A stretch of DNA of 64,000 nucleotides from UBA1205 sp045598105 (GCA_045598105.1 JAZLLK010000037.1:37760-101759), one strand, 5' to 3'; counted from the first letter of the stretch, positions 24,621 to 33,792 are shown. A program made the numbers and translations. The notes: a model not told the origin generated them from the sequence alone.

Positions 24621-25396
24621 TAGTATATCAATGTTTTAATACCCCATGCACGCAGAGGGGCGGCTATGGTTTCCAATTCGTCTTTTTCTATTTTTACCAG
24701 CGATTTTTCAGGCGTTTCTCTATCTATAGGATACAACATTACCGTGTGCGGATGTATACGCTCTATACGCTCCATCCAAGCTGCCAACTCCTCACCGCGG
24801 GTGTTATCTACCTTATAGTCATCATTATACCCTCTCAAAAAAAGCGTTTGTATAGTCAGCTTGCCCTTAAATTCACACAACCTATGGGTAATATCTTCTA
24901 TATCTATGTGCTCAAACGGCTTATTTATAATGTCAAACATTTGCTGAGTACCTGCGTCTAACTTTAACATGGGATTATCTATTTTGAGCAAAGTACGCAT
25001 TACGTCATCCCGATACAACTGGGTAGAATTAGAAAGACAGGATATAATGGAGTGAGGATAGTATTCATTCCTTAATTCTATAATTCTATTGGTAATAATT
25101 TCAAATTCAGGATGAAGCGTAGGTTCACCATTACCGGAATAGGTTATGGAATCTATTACCGTACCCTCATCATGCATTTGCTTAAAGCGTTCTTCCAATA
25201 CCGGTAATATTACATCAGCATGTAATAACTTGTCATACTTTACCTCCGATGTAAGCCCCCAACCACATTCACAATATATACAATTGAATGTACAGAACTT
25301 AATATCTTCAGGCATAAGGTTGATACCCAATGAATTACCCAAACGACGACTATGTATGGGACCAAATATAATTTTATTAAATAATATTCCTGACAT
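24620..25396 (-). CDS. Radical SAM protein (COG0731-like)
   Basis: A 258-residue radical SAM enzyme with the cluster motif CTFNCIYCECG (CX3CX2C) near residues 34-44 and GPIHSRRLGNSLGIN before it, the mark of the COG0731-like group of Fe-S oxidoreductases. Later segments include SITYSGNGEPTLHPEF (a GGEP-type SAM-binding motif variant, GNGEP) and LKLDAGT. I set the start at the ATG of MSGILFN, because a longer reading from 25426 would begin inside the -7 box (25415-25422). Substrate unknown. Coupled to the retropepsin-like gene. Confidence 0.88.
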   Translation of the reverse strand: MSGILFNKIIFGPIHSRRLGNSLGINLMPEDIKFCTFNCIYCECGWGLTSEVKYDKLLHADVILPVLEERFKQMHDEGTVIDSITYSGNGEPTLHPEFEIITNRIIELRNEYYPHSIISCLSNSTQLYRDDVMRTLLKIDNPMLKLDAGTQQMFDIINKPFEHIDIEDITHRLCEFKGKLTIQTLFLRGYNDDYKVDNTRGEELAAWMERIERIHPHTVMLYPIDRETPEKSLVKIEKDELETIAAPLRAWGIKTLIY

Positions 25397-25414
25397 ATAG
25401 CTATTATTTTGTTG

Positions 25415-25422
25415 CAAAGGTA
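25415..25422 (-). promoter_or_regulatory. -7 box (TACCTTTG) for the radical SAM/retropepsin operon
   Basis: Exact TAnnTTTG match on the minus strand, 18 bases upstream of the chosen ATG. It rules out the longer start. Confidence 0.7.
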
Positions 25423-25581
25423 GCATATTTTATGCTGTCAAACCCCAATTAAGGTCTATTTTCTTTTACCCTTAATACAAAAAAAAACAGCTACTGCCAT
25501 AGTCCGAATAACGGCTTAAAGCAACGCTTATCGTCATGGTAGGGGTGTTGCAAGTCTGTAGTGGATATCAGCATCACAAGG

Positions 25582-25841
25582 CTTAGCGCATGCGGGAATA
25601 AAAATTAAAGAAAAACAGGGACGGAAGCCCTTGCTACGCAACGGGAAGCCTGCACAGGAAAATTTTCCTTGCAAGCAGAAGCTTGCAGACAAAATTTCCC
25701 TTACGCATGCTTATTACATTCCTTCCGTCCCTAAAAAACACGCCACTTACAGTGGCTGGAAAACTACTTTAACATACTTATTACAAATGCTAATTAACGG
25801 TATTACATACCATCAGCGAGAAAAAAACGGGGGTAATACCG
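25582..25841 (+). repeat. Palindromic interspersed element, copy F3 (plus orientation, long form)
   Basis: Starts at CTTAGCGCATGCGGG. Closely similar to F1 across both flanks but with an additional 67-nt module (25641-25707) lying between two TACGCA repeats (25635-25640 and 25702-25707). The module holds GGAAAATTTTCC and GCAAGC..GAAGCTTGC hairpins. Outer stem GGGACGGAA / TTCCGTCCC; second hairpin GCCACT-TAC-AGTGGC. Confidence 0.88.
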
Positions 25842-25878
25842 TAATTTCAAAGGTATAGCGTTTAAATTAAAATGCATT

Positions 25879-26041
25879 CCTAAAGCCCTCCTACAGAGTG
25901 CTACCGACCCGCATAAGCGGTGATTTTTACCTTCGGTGATTTTGCTCCGCTTTAACCAAACAAACCTTCGGCTTGTTTGGTCTAAAGCTTAATCGCAAAA
26001 TTCTTTGTTACTTTCTTTGTATGGCAGACAAAGAAAGTAAG
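25879..26041 (-). repeat. Interspersed element C2 (CAAAGAAAGTAAC type, minus orientation)
   Basis: Reverse-complement counterpart of the element at 10261-10602, nearly identical over the ACAAAGAATTTTGCGATTAA and AAAGCGGAGCAAAATCACCG portions. It passes directly from CACCGC to TTATGCGGG, without the 182-bp segment present in C1. Confidence 0.8.
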
Positions 26042-26132
26042 TAGAAAGTAATAACAATATAATTCCGGTATTTGTAAATAATATGAGTATAATAACTTTA
26101 GTTATAAGTACAACCTCTATTTAAAGGGTTGT

Positions 26133-26424
26133 ACCACGTTTTTTTCTCGTGTATTACCGCAGGAACGTTAAATAAACAATGGTTATAAGAGAACAGAATT
26201 GGTTTTCTCGCCCGCAGAGGCGGGCGTGTTTTCTCGGGACGAAGTACTTATATAAAAAAGCGGGTAAATGCTAAATTTTATCTGCAAGCCTTTGGGCTTG
26301 TAAGGAAAATTTAGCGTTACACGCTTAGTTGCCGTGAGGCAACAGTACTTCGTCTCGTGTTTTTCTTTAATTAAATGTTGCTTTGCAGTGAAAACTCCAT
26401 ATACACTTAACTCAGCGAATGCGG
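26133..26424 (-). repeat. Palindromic interspersed element, copy R3 (minus orientation, long form)
   Basis: Very close to R1: ACCACGTTTTTTTCTCGT end hairpin, CCCGC-AGA-GGCGGG hairpin, stem CGGGACGAAGTACTT / AGTACTTCGTCTCG, inner TAAATTTTATC.../...AAAATTTA arms and the CAAGCC..GGGCTTG hairpin, GTTGCC-GTGA-GGCAAC, then the boundary CAGCGAATGCGG. Forms the convergent partner of F3. Confidence 0.88.
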
Positions 26425-26439
26425 AAAAAAACAATTAAA

Positions 26440-26520
26440 AATGGAAAAATGTAAATATTTATAAATAAATGTATTGCAAATATTTTTTTGACAAATAGTG
26501 ACAAAAAAACAGGAATATGA
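26440..26520 (+). repeat. AT-rich interspersed element, copy D2
   Basis: Core TTGACA-AATAG-TGACAA at 26488-26504, preceded by AAATATTTATAAATAAATGT. The right flank is not conserved with D1, D3 and D4, so it is a partial copy. Confidence 0.5.
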
Positions 26521-26560
26521 AGGGCGGTTTTTAGCGTATGCGAATGTAAAAAAATCGGCT

Positions 26561-28606
26561 TTATGCTGCGGTAAAGAATCGGCGTAGTAATATACTTTCC
26601 ACACCTATACACAATAGGCACAATACAATAAACCATGCGAATAATGAGGTGCCTTCTTCATTTATTTTGGCCTTTACGGCCGCAGCATTCTTGTGCTGTA
26701 GGTCCAATATTTTCAAGGTAGTAAGCCCGTATTTTTCCATATTTTCTTTTATCATGTCCTTAGTGGCAAATTCCATGGCCGACTCCTGTCGGTTATAGTT
26801 ATATGCCACATCGGTAAGGCGGGTGTGATTACATTCCACGGCATATAAGCCGGCCTGCTGTATTTGCTCATATACCCACATACGCATGAGCGATTGTGCA
26901 TATTTTACCTCAGGTATAAAGGAGGTATGGTAAGTGTAGGAGCGTAATTGCGGCATATACCTTTCATCTGTATTATTTTGCACAGGTATATTAATAGGTT
27001 CATTATATCCTATGGTATAATATAACTGCTGCTTACTACCTGCAGGCAAGCTCATATTCCACAATGTAGGTACAAACAGGGCATGCTCTACCATATTACC
27101 TGTATGCACGCTTAGCGGAGAGCTTATGGTATATACTATGCCGTTTTCTTTTTGTTCTGCTACCAGCAGTTCATCACCATTTTCCATGCTTATTATAGTC
27201 TCCTTAGCATATCCTATGCTGCGGGAAGTGGTATAATGCCCTGTAATTACGGGTAAGTCTATATTATCGGGATACTGTTCAAATACCTGCTCATATACTG
27301 CATGTTCCATATTCAGGTTATCAACATTTAGCCGGGTAGTATCCCATTTTTCCAGTCGGGTAGTCCCCAGCACACGTTGTAGCCCGTTATTATATTCTGT
27401 CATATTCTCGTTAGGGAATAATAACACATTACCTCCGGCACACACATATTCATCTATGGCTTTAATAAGGCCGGGTGACAGGGTGTTATCGGTTTCAAGC
27501 AGCACCAGCTGCTGATGCTGCAAGGTGCTGTAATTCACATTTTTTACATTTACCGCTTCATATTGTACCGTACTGTCACTGCCAAAAAGCATACTGATAT
27601 AGGGGTTTTCCTGACCGGTGTAGAGCTGTAGCACATGTTTCACCGTACTCAGCTGCAGGCTGAAATACATTCGGTCGTCAAAGGTAATGGGGTAGTCGGT
27701 TATTTCCACATAACCTGATTGTATGGTATCATTATCCGGGGTGAAATTCAGCATAATTTCGGCTTCGTTATCAGCATTAACGGTAACGGCGTTTATTGCC
27801 TTTTGCTTATTATTCACCACCAGTTTTACAGGAACGGCCTCTATGGCTTTACTACTATAATTATGCAGTTTTATACCTATGGTTACAAGGCTTCCGGTAG
27901 TGGGGTCAGGAGAGAGCAGCCACAGGGTGTCTATGCTTATGTTTTTCACCTTTGGTGCCGTAAGCGGCACCAAACAAACGGGCAATTCTGTACCCTGTAA
28001 GGCTTCAAAATCAGTAATAGATGACTGAAAATCGGATATATAATACAGTACCGACTCGTATTTATCGGCTTGTAATGTTTGAGCGGCGTAGTTGCACACC
28101 CTGCTCATAAGCGGAGAAGCGGGACAAGCCTGTATTTTATCTATTTCTTCTTTTATTACGGCTTTACTCACAGGTGTTTGCATAGCAGGGTTAAACTCAT
28201 TGGTAAGCAAGTAGAATAGCATATCGTCATCATAGGCATCTGCTATGGCTTTAGCCTGTTGGCAGGCTTCATGAAGCACATTACCATATTTGCTTTTGTT
28301 TTCCATAGAAAACGAATTGTCCACATATATCATCACTCGTGCTATGCTGTGTGAGGAGGCATTTTTTACCGGTATATAGGGCTTTGCTATAGCTATAACC
28401 AATGCGGCTATGGCCAGCATACGCAAAGCCAATATTATCAGTTTTTTTATTTCCGCTTCTCTTTTATGATATTGCTGCAGCGCCTGCAAAAAGGCGGTAT
28501 TGGAAAAATATTGAACCTTATAACGCCTAAAATTGAATAAATGCACTATTAGTGGCAGCAATACTGCCACTAATAAAAATAGCATATAAGGGTGGGAAAA
28601 CTGCAT
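26561..28606 (-). CDS. BatA-like membrane protein with VWA domain
   Basis: A 681-residue protein. The N-terminal region is the BatA/aerotolerance-regulator domain: two membrane helices around residues 5-25 and 55-80 flanking NFRRYKVQYFSNTAFLQALQ and a Lys-rich loop. A von Willebrand A domain follows (about 85-220) with the metal-ion site VDNSFSM (DxSxS). The middle is beta-rich, and a C-terminal helix (ISTSLFAW-like FAWFIVLCLLCIGVE, about residues 652-668) anchors the other end. Similar proteins in Bacteroidota lie in operons with Bat and MoxR proteins. Here it ends a five-gene operon, 3 bases after the GldA-like ATPase. Role in envelope stress or complex assembly is inferred. Confidence 0.82.
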   Translation of the reverse strand: MQFSHPYMLFLLVAVLLPLIVHLFNFRRYKVQYFSNTAFLQALQQYHKREAEIKKLIILALRMLAIAALVIAIAKPYIPVKNASSHSIARVMIYVDNSFSMENKSKYGNVLHEACQQAKAIADAYDDDMLFYLLTNEFNPAMQTPVSKAVIKEEIDKIQACPASPLMSRVCNYAAQTLQADKYESVLYYISDFQSSITDFEALQGTELPVCLVPLTAPKVKNISIDTLWLLSPDPTTGSLVTIGIKLHNYSSKAIEAVPVKLVVNNKQKAINAVTVNADNEAEIMLNFTPDNDTIQSGYVEITDYPITFDDRMYFSLQLSTVKHVLQLYTGQENPYISMLFGSDSTVQYEAVNVKNVNYSTLQHQQLVLLETDNTLSPGLIKAIDEYVCAGGNVLLFPNENMTEYNNGLQRVLGTTRLEKWDTTRLNVDNLNMEHAVYEQVFEQYPDNIDLPVITGHYTTSRSIGYAKETIISMENGDELLVAEQKENGIVYTISSPLSVHTGNMVEHALFVPTLWNMSLPAGSKQQLYYTIGYNEPINIPVQNNTDERYMPQLRSYTYHTSFIPEVKYAQSLMRMWVYEQIQQAGLYAVECNHTRLTDVAYNYNRQESAMEFATKDMIKENMEKYGLTTLKILDLQHKNAAAVKAKINEEGTSLFAWFIVLCLLCIGVESILLRRFFTAA

Positions 28607-28609
28607 GGC

Positions 28610-29320
28610 TTAGTGTATGGTAAGTTGATGAAACAAATTTTCTATACCTCTACCTTCAGCACGTTTCATTAAATTTTCCATGGTATCATCAGCCTTTATG
28701 CGACCTAAATCTATGATGATAGCTCTGCTACATATGGCTTCTACCTCTTGCATAATGTGAGTAGAGAGCAATATGGTTTTTTCTTTACCTATTTCTTTTA
28801 TCAGGTTGCGTATTTCTATCAACTGGTTGGGGTCAAGCCCGGAGGTGGGCTCATCCAATATGAGCACTTCGGGATTATGTATAAGGGCATGAGCCAGGCC
28901 TACCCGCTGACGATAACCGCGTGAAAGCATGCCTATTTTTTTATGCTGTTCACGTCCCAGACCTGTTAATTCTATCATTTGTTCCACTTTCTTATTTATA
29001 TGGTCCATGTGGTACACGCCGGCTACAAATTCCAGACTTTCTTTTACATACATATCCAAATACAGCGGATTGTTTTCCGGCAAATAGCCTATGCGTTTGG
29101 CTATTTCTATAGGCTGCTCTAATACATCATATCCGCATACTTTTACCTCGCCTTCGGTTTGCGGCTGATAACAGGTGATTATTTTCATCATGGTGCTTTT
29201 GCCGGCGCCATTGGGGCCGAGCAGACCCACTATTTCACCTTTGTTTATATTGAACGATACATGGTCTAATGCTTTTTGTGTTCCAAACACTTTGGTTACC
29301 TCTTTAGCTGATATTGACAT
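28610..29320 (-). CDS. ABC transporter ATP-binding protein, GldA-like
   Basis: A 236-residue ATPase with Walker A GLLGPNGAGKSTMMKI, Q-loop GYLPENNPLY, signature LSRGYRQRVGLAHAL, Walker B VLILDEPTSGLDP and switch His in LLSTHIMQEVE. The N-terminus and the PENNPLYLDMYVKE segment match GldA, the ATPase of the Gld exporter tied to gliding motility in some Bacteroidota, but GldA proteins are longer (about 300 aa), so this one lacks the C-terminal extension. No permease gene is adjacent; the downstream partner is the VWA membrane protein. A gliding role should not be assumed. Confidence 0.85.
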   Translation of the reverse strand: MSISAKEVTKVFGTQKALDHVSFNINKGEIVGLLGPNGAGKSTMMKIITCYQPQTEGEVKVCGYDVLEQPIEIAKRIGYLPENNPLYLDMYVKESLEFVAGVYHMDHINKKVEQMIELTGLGREQHKKIGMLSRGYRQRVGLAHALIHNPEVLILDEPTSGLDPNQLIEIRNLIKEIGKEKTILLSTHIMQEVEAICSRAIIIDLGRIKADDTMENLMKRAEGRGIENLFHQLTIH

Positions 29321-29346
29321 GATGTATGTATTTTAAGTATTATTTT

Positions 29347-29961
29347 CTATATGAATAAAAACGAAAAATCTTCATTTATTTTTGGCTGGTAGCAGTTGAA
29401 CCCCAGCCGTTTACCCATTTCCACATTGGCAGCACCGTCGTCTAAGTACAGGCAACGGGAAGGCTCTATATGTGCCTGCTGTATCATGGCATGAAATATA
29501 CGCTCATCGGGCTTGCACATGCCCATTTCGTACGACAGAAACACATGATGAAAATAGTCGTGTATGCTGTGGCCGTGGGTCTCAAAATATTTTTGCTTGC
29601 AATAATCAAATACAAATTTATTAATATTGCTAAGCAATATCACCTTATAGGATTGATGCAGGTGAAGTATAAGGTCCAGCTTGTACTGTGGCAGGTCGGT
29701 AAGGAACTTAATATAGGCTTGTTTTATATCCTCTTCACTGCAGGTATGACCGGCTATTTGTTTCAGGCGGGCAAAAAACTCCTCATTGGATATTTTTCCT
29801 TCTTCAAAAAGCAAAAAAAAGCCTTTTTGTCTATAATTATCCACATAGGGGGTAATGTCACATCCTAATTCGGCAAAGGCCTGTACGCAAGCCTGCTTGT
29901 TCAAATTGAGCAACACGCCGCCAAAATCGAATATAATAGTATTAATATGAGGACTCAGCAT
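29347..29961 (-). CDS. HAD-superfamily hydrolase (YihX-like phosphatase)
   Basis: A 204-residue HAD enzyme. Motif I is IIFDFGGVLLN: the nucleophilic Asp is present, and the usual second Asp is Gly, as in the YihX/epoxide-hydrolase N-terminal phosphatase branch. Motif II is ILLSNIN, and motif IV is CLYLDDGAANVE. A helical cap spans about residues 18-85. The substrate is likely a small sugar or nucleotide phosphate but cannot be specified. Its start overlaps the hpt stop by one base, so translation is coupled. Confidence 0.87.
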   Translation of the reverse strand: MLSPHINTIIFDFGGVLLNLNKQACVQAFAELGCDITPYVDNYRQKGFFLLFEEGKISNEEFFARLKQIAGHTCSEEDIKQAYIKFLTDLPQYKLDLILHLHQSYKVILLSNINKFVFDYCKQKYFETHGHSIHDYFHHVFLSYEMGMCKPDERIFHAMIQQAHIEPSRCLYLDDGAANVEMGKRLGFNCYQPKINEDFSFLFI

Positions 29962-30500
29962 TATATATCCAATTGATAAATGTGTACATAATTACGTCCC
30001 AGCTGGTTATAGTCTAAGCCATGGCCTACTACAAACTTATCTTCCAATGCTATACCCTTATAATATATGGTGTGTGCTCCGTTATAGCGATGCGGTTTTA
30101 TGGCCATGCAGGCCACCCGTATATCTTTTACCTGCATGGTGGGCAGGTAATTATACAAAAAATCTATGGTAAGCCCTGTATCTACTATGTCTTCCACTAC
30201 TATTACCCTGCGGCCGGCCAGCGGGCGGGTGGGTCCATAGTGTAATTTTACCTCTTGGGTACTATTCATACCACTATATGAGGTACATTTCATACTGCAT
30301 ATTTCTACGGGTATACTTATGTAACTCATAAGGTCGGCCATGAACATGGTACTACCTTCCAATACATTAAGCAATACGGGTATTTCCCCTGCATAGTCCG
30401 CATCTATTTGTGCGGCTATACGCTTTGCCGTAGCCTGTATGTCGGCATTGTCAATGTATTTACGAAATATTTTGTCGTGAACCTGTATTCGGGCATCCAT
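29961..30500 (-). CDS. hpt: Hypoxanthine phosphoribosyltransferase
   Basis: Purine salvage enzyme converting hypoxanthine (and often guanine) plus PRPP to IMP or GMP. The PRPP-binding motif is VIVVEDIVDTGLTIDFL, with MFMADLMSYI upstream and LEDKFVVGHGLDYNQLGRN, the base-binding loop, near the C-terminus. Length 179 aa fits the family. It is second in the operon, 12 bases after the acyl-CoA synthetase gene. Confidence 0.95.
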   Translation of the reverse strand: MDARIQVHDKIFRKYIDNADIQATAKRIAAQIDADYAGEIPVLLNVLEGSTMFMADLMSYISIPVEICSMKCTSYSGMNSTQEVKLHYGPTRPLAGRRVIVVEDIVDTGLTIDFLYNYLPTMQVKDIRVACMAIKPHRYNGAHTIYYKGIALEDKFVVGHGLDYNQLGRNYVHIYQLDI

Positions 30501-30512
30501 TTAGCGTGCGTA

Positions 30513-32405
30513 TTAGGAATTGGATTTATTCTGATTATCATCAGATGATGAAAACCATTTTTTTACATATTCGGCAAAAGGTATGTCGGGCAGACTTATT
30601 TGCTTAATGCTAAATTCAGCCTTTTCCGGTTCTTTTGGCTTATTATATATTTCACTAATTAGACTTTCATATTTTTTATACAATACAGCTCTTTTAGGCT
30701 TAAGGGTAGGGGAGAGTTCACCCGTTTGCGGTGACCACATGTCTGCAACCATTCTAAAACATTTAATTTGCTCATGCGGACTGAGGGTTTTGTTATATTT
30801 TTCTACCTCCTTCTGCATGCGGGCCATCATGGGCGGCAAACTTATAAGTTCCACATTGTCACGATAATGTACTTTGTACTTGCTGGCCCAAAAGTGCAAA
30901 TGATTAAAATTAGGAGATATAATGGCTGAGGCAAACTTTTCGTTTTCACCTATTACCATCATATTTTCTATAAATGGTGACTCTTTAAACTTATTTTCTA
31001 TCAATTGCGGTGCCACATATTTGCCGGCACTCAATTTGAATATTTCTTTCTTTCTGTCTGTAATTTTAAGGTAACCATCAGGGGTAAACATACCTATATC
31101 ACCGGTGTGAAACCATCCTTCGGCGTCTATTACCTGAGCGGTGTATGCTTCATCTTTATAATAGCCCTTCATAAGGCATGGGCCTTTGGTGAGTATTTCA
31201 CCATCTTCGGCTATTTTCACTTCCACGCCTTTCAATACTGGCCCTACGGTACCTATTTTCATTTGATGGGTGAGCGGGTTACATACGGCTATTACCGGTG
31301 AGGTTTCTGACATGCCGTAGCCTTCATGTATGTAGAATTTTGCAGCGGCAAATAGTCGCAATATTCCGGCCTGCACCGCCGAACCGCCGGTAACTATAAT
31401 AAAGTAGGGGCTGCCGCCAAACTTAGCCCTCCACTTGGAATATACCAAATTATCATATAATTTGGTCATCATTCTATAGCCAAATCCTTTGTTGAAATCA
31501 AACCGCTGACCATGCTTAATGGCAGCAAAATATATGGCCTTTTGCAATCCCGGTAAATCCTTACCTGCTGAATATAACTTATCATATATCATTTCCAATA
31601 TACGCGGTACCGCACAAAATCCCATGGCCTTTACCTCGGCTATGTCGTTTACTATGGTGCCCAAACCCTCGGCATAATATATGCTGAGCCCCAAATACTG
31701 GTAGTGATAATTCATACTACGCTCATACACATGACATAAGGGTAAAAAACTAAGGTTTCGGTCCTTATAAGTAAGCGGTTGGTGAGCTGCCGTAGCTACA
31801 AAATTAACTATCAAATTTTTATGAGTGAGCATTACACCCTTAGGCGTACCTGTAGTACCTGATGTGTACACTATGGTGGCTACATCATCTTCACTTATGG
31901 CATCTTTAATAGACTTTACCTGTGATGCTACCTGCGGACCTACTTCTATACCATTACGTATCAGTGAATTTATGCCTTTTTCATCGGCTATTTCATCTAT
32001 GGTATATACGCCATGCTCCAATTTTAAATCAGGAAATACCGGCTTAACCCTGTTGTATATAGCCTTATTACCCAATATCAGCATAGTGGCATCACAATGG
32101 TTAATAATATAACGATAATCATCCTGACTTAAGGTAGGATATACCGGCACATGTACCACTCCAAGCATGGTGAGTGCCATATCTATTATGTTAAATTCGG
32201 GACGATTATTCATAATAGTAACCACTTTGTCACCTTTTTTAAGCCCCAAATCATACAAGCCATAACTCAATAGTGTGGCGTATTTGCAGTAATCATTAGT
32301 ACTAAAATGCGTCCATGTACCATTACGCTTTCCGTTAAGCATATCGTCCTTTTGGTACTTTTCTGATAACCAATCTAATAAGTCAAATATTCTTTTTACT
32401 TCCAT
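30513..32405 (-). CDS. Long-chain acyl-CoA synthetase (AMP-forming)
   Basis: A 630-residue ANL-superfamily enzyme. The phosphate-binding loop is IVYTSGTTGTPKGVMLTHKN, with GYGMSETSPV, GWFHTGDIGMF and the catalytic-lysine region LKITDRKKEIFKLSAGKYVAP. This arrangement matches the FadD15-like long-chain acyl-CoA synthetases common in Bacteroidota. It activates fatty acids with ATP and CoA for lipid synthesis or recycling. It leads a minus-strand operon with hpt, HAD, GldA-like and VWA genes; that gene mix gives no clear common pathway. Confidence 0.93.
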   Translation of the reverse strand: MEVKRIFDLLDWLSEKYQKDDMLNGKRNGTWTHFSTNDYCKYATLLSYGLYDLGLKKGDKVVTIMNNRPEFNIIDMALTMLGVVHVPVYPTLSQDDYRYIINHCDATMLILGNKAIYNRVKPVFPDLKLEHGVYTIDEIADEKGINSLIRNGIEVGPQVASQVKSIKDAISEDDVATIVYTSGTTGTPKGVMLTHKNLIVNFVATAAHQPLTYKDRNLSFLPLCHVYERSMNYHYQYLGLSIYYAEGLGTIVNDIAEVKAMGFCAVPRILEMIYDKLYSAGKDLPGLQKAIYFAAIKHGQRFDFNKGFGYRMMTKLYDNLVYSKWRAKFGGSPYFIIVTGGSAVQAGILRLFAAAKFYIHEGYGMSETSPVIAVCNPLTHQMKIGTVGPVLKGVEVKIAEDGEILTKGPCLMKGYYKDEAYTAQVIDAEGWFHTGDIGMFTPDGYLKITDRKKEIFKLSAGKYVAPQLIENKFKESPFIENMMVIGENEKFASAIISPNFNHLHFWASKYKVHYRDNVELISLPPMMARMQKEVEKYNKTLSPHEQIKCFRMVADMWSPQTGELSPTLKPKRAVLYKKYESLISEIYNKPKEPEKAEFSIKQISLPDIPFAEYVKKWFSSSDDNQNKSNS

Positions 32406-32430
32406 TTTATTTTCCTTAAAGATAAATATG

Positions 32431-32438
32431 CAAAGATA
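32431..32438 (-). promoter_or_regulatory. -7 box (TATCTTTG) for the acyl-CoA synthetase operon
   Basis: TAnnTTTG match on the minus strand, 25 bases upstream of the start at 32405. Confidence 0.65.
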
Positions 32439-32568
32439 CCTAAAAAACAGGTAAAAACAGATAAATTATCAATAATATTTTTTAATTATTGATAATCAAT
32501 TAGTTTGAATGTAAAAAAATATTCCTCATTTTTTTTCACAAAAGAGCGTATATGTAAAAAAAAAATGC

Positions 32569-32576
32569 TACCTTTG
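32569..32576 (+). promoter_or_regulatory. -7 box (TACCTTTG) for tRNA-Ala
   Basis: Exact TAnnTTTG match, 15 bases before the tRNA 5' end. Confidence 0.7.
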
Positions 32577-32591
32577 CATGTCTGAACAATC

Positions 32592-32665
32592 GGGGCATTA
32601 GCTCAGTTGGCTAGAGCGTTTGACTGGCAGTCAAAAGGTCATCGGTTCGATTCCGTTATGCTCCA
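32592..32665 (+). tRNA. tRNA-Ala, anticodon GGC
   Basis: Full cloverleaf: acceptor GGGGCAT/ATGCTCC, D arm GCTC..GAGC, anticodon stem TTTGA/TCAAA with loop CTGGCAG (anticodon GGC at 32626-32628), T arm ATCGG-TTCGATT-CCGTT. The T stem has one T-T mismatch, and the acceptor has one G-T wobble. The discriminator is A; the terminal CCA is not encoded as a separate addition. Confidence 0.95.
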
Positions 32666-32672
32666 CAGGTAA

Positions 32673-32702
32673 AGAGAGAATTTTATCATTCTCTCTTTTT
32701 TT
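32673..32702 (+). terminator. Rho-independent terminator after tRNA-Ala
   Basis: Stem AGAGAGAAT / ATTCTCTCT followed by a T run. Confidence 0.85.
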
Positions 32703-32817
32703 ATTACATATATACGTTTTATACGTATAGCACCACATGCTGTAGGACAATATTTTACATTATGGTCTGCCACATGTGTTATATAAAAAAAAGAAAAAAG
32801 AGTAGAGTATACCTAAA

Positions 32818-32925
32818 GTTTAAGAATTTTAAATATTTATATTTTAATATACTACAAATAATTTTTGTCAAATAGTGTCAAAATTTTCAATATTATAAAA
32901 ATCAACTTTTTTATAATATATTTTT
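32818..32925 (+). repeat. AT-rich interspersed element, copy D3
   Basis: Core TTGTCA-AATAG-TGTCAA at 32865-32881, preceded by AAATATTTATATTTTAATAT and followed by CAATATTATAAAAATCAAC. Full-length copy in the gap between the tRNA terminator and the FN3-like gene. Confidence 0.7.
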
Positions 32926-33071
32926 TGCTACATGCTATTAATCAATATTATACTATATTTGTTTTTTATCTTATCCAATCCTGTAAAATGGTGAATTTAC
33001 TTGGTTATAAGGGCATAGGGTAGCCACATACACACGTCAAAGCGACTGCTTACAGCAGGCACCACCGGAAT

Positions 33072-33653
33072 TTAGTAAGTTTTTATTACTTTTATTACAT
33101 TAGAATAATGCATGTTATGTAATGCGTCCATGGTGCCTATGCGGTAGTAATAGATGCCTGCGTCCAGCGGACATACTTTATATTTTTTCTTACTCGTAAG
33201 CAGTCCGTTATAGGGCATTACTATGTGTTCAAAATTACTGTCGGTACTTAAATAAAAGTAGTATTCGTTTCTTTTCAGCTTACGTTTCCAGCAGGCTACC
33301 AGTCCTTTTGCGTTTATTTTGGCCGGCATGGCCAGTGGGGGAGTAAGCACCCGGTACATACTTTGTTCGCTGTGTCCGTTGTGTTCAAATACATAGCTGC
33401 GGGCATATATACCATATATGGCTCCGGGTATAATATGCTCATTTATGGTTATTTCATTATTACCCACATAAAAGTTCTGCTGACGGGTACCCGTGAGTAT
33501 TATTTCATAGCCGTCGGCATGAGTTACAGGTTGCCATTGTAAATATATGGCATGAGGCTGTACCATAATATGTGTCCACATAGGTGGCGTAAGCACAGGC
33601 TGTGCCATGGCACAGGTGTACATCATCAGACTTATATATATCCACTTTTTCAT
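33072..33653 (-). CDS. Secreted fibronectin type III-like protein
   Basis: A 193-residue protein with a signal peptide (MKKWIYISLMMYTCAMAQP). The mature part has FN3-like sequence: WTHIMVQPHAIYLQWQPV..ADGYEIILTG (split) and a second half with LVACWKRKLKRNEYYFYLST and GIYYYRIGTMD. The Trp and Tyr spacing fits one or two Ig/FN3 folds, weakly. No sorting domain is visible. The start ATG lies only 4 bases after a -7 box, suggesting a leaderless mRNA. Function unknown. Confidence 0.7.
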   Translation of the reverse strand: MKKWIYISLMMYTCAMAQPVLTPPMWTHIMVQPHAIYLQWQPVTHADGYEIILTGTRQQNFYVGNNEITINEHIIPGAIYGIYARSYVFEHNGHSEQSMYRVLTPPLAMPAKINAKGLVACWKRKLKRNEYYFYLSTDSNFEHIVMPYNGLLTSKKKYKVCPLDAGIYYYRIGTMDALHNMHYSNVIKVIKTY

Positions 33654-33657
33654 GTTG

Positions 33658-33665
33658 CAAAAGTA
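33658..33665 (-). promoter_or_regulatory. -7 box (TACTTTTG), leaderless arrangement
   Basis: TAnnTTTG on the minus strand with only 4 nt to the ATG at 33653, so transcription should begin at or next to the start codon. Confidence 0.6.
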
Positions 33666-33740
33666 GTATTTTTTTATCTATATACAGTCATAAAGCCGTA
33701 CAATTATTCTTTACATTATATATATACGCCCTCACGGGCA

Positions 33741-33774
33741 AAAAAAAGGAGGACTCCTTAGGAATCCTCCTTTA
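33741..33774 (-). terminator. Terminator after the M16 protease gene
   Basis: On the minus strand, stem AAAGGAGGATTCC / GGAGTCCTCCTTT followed by a T tract. Confidence 0.85.
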
Positions 33775-33792
33775 GTATGTACGGCTGAACTG

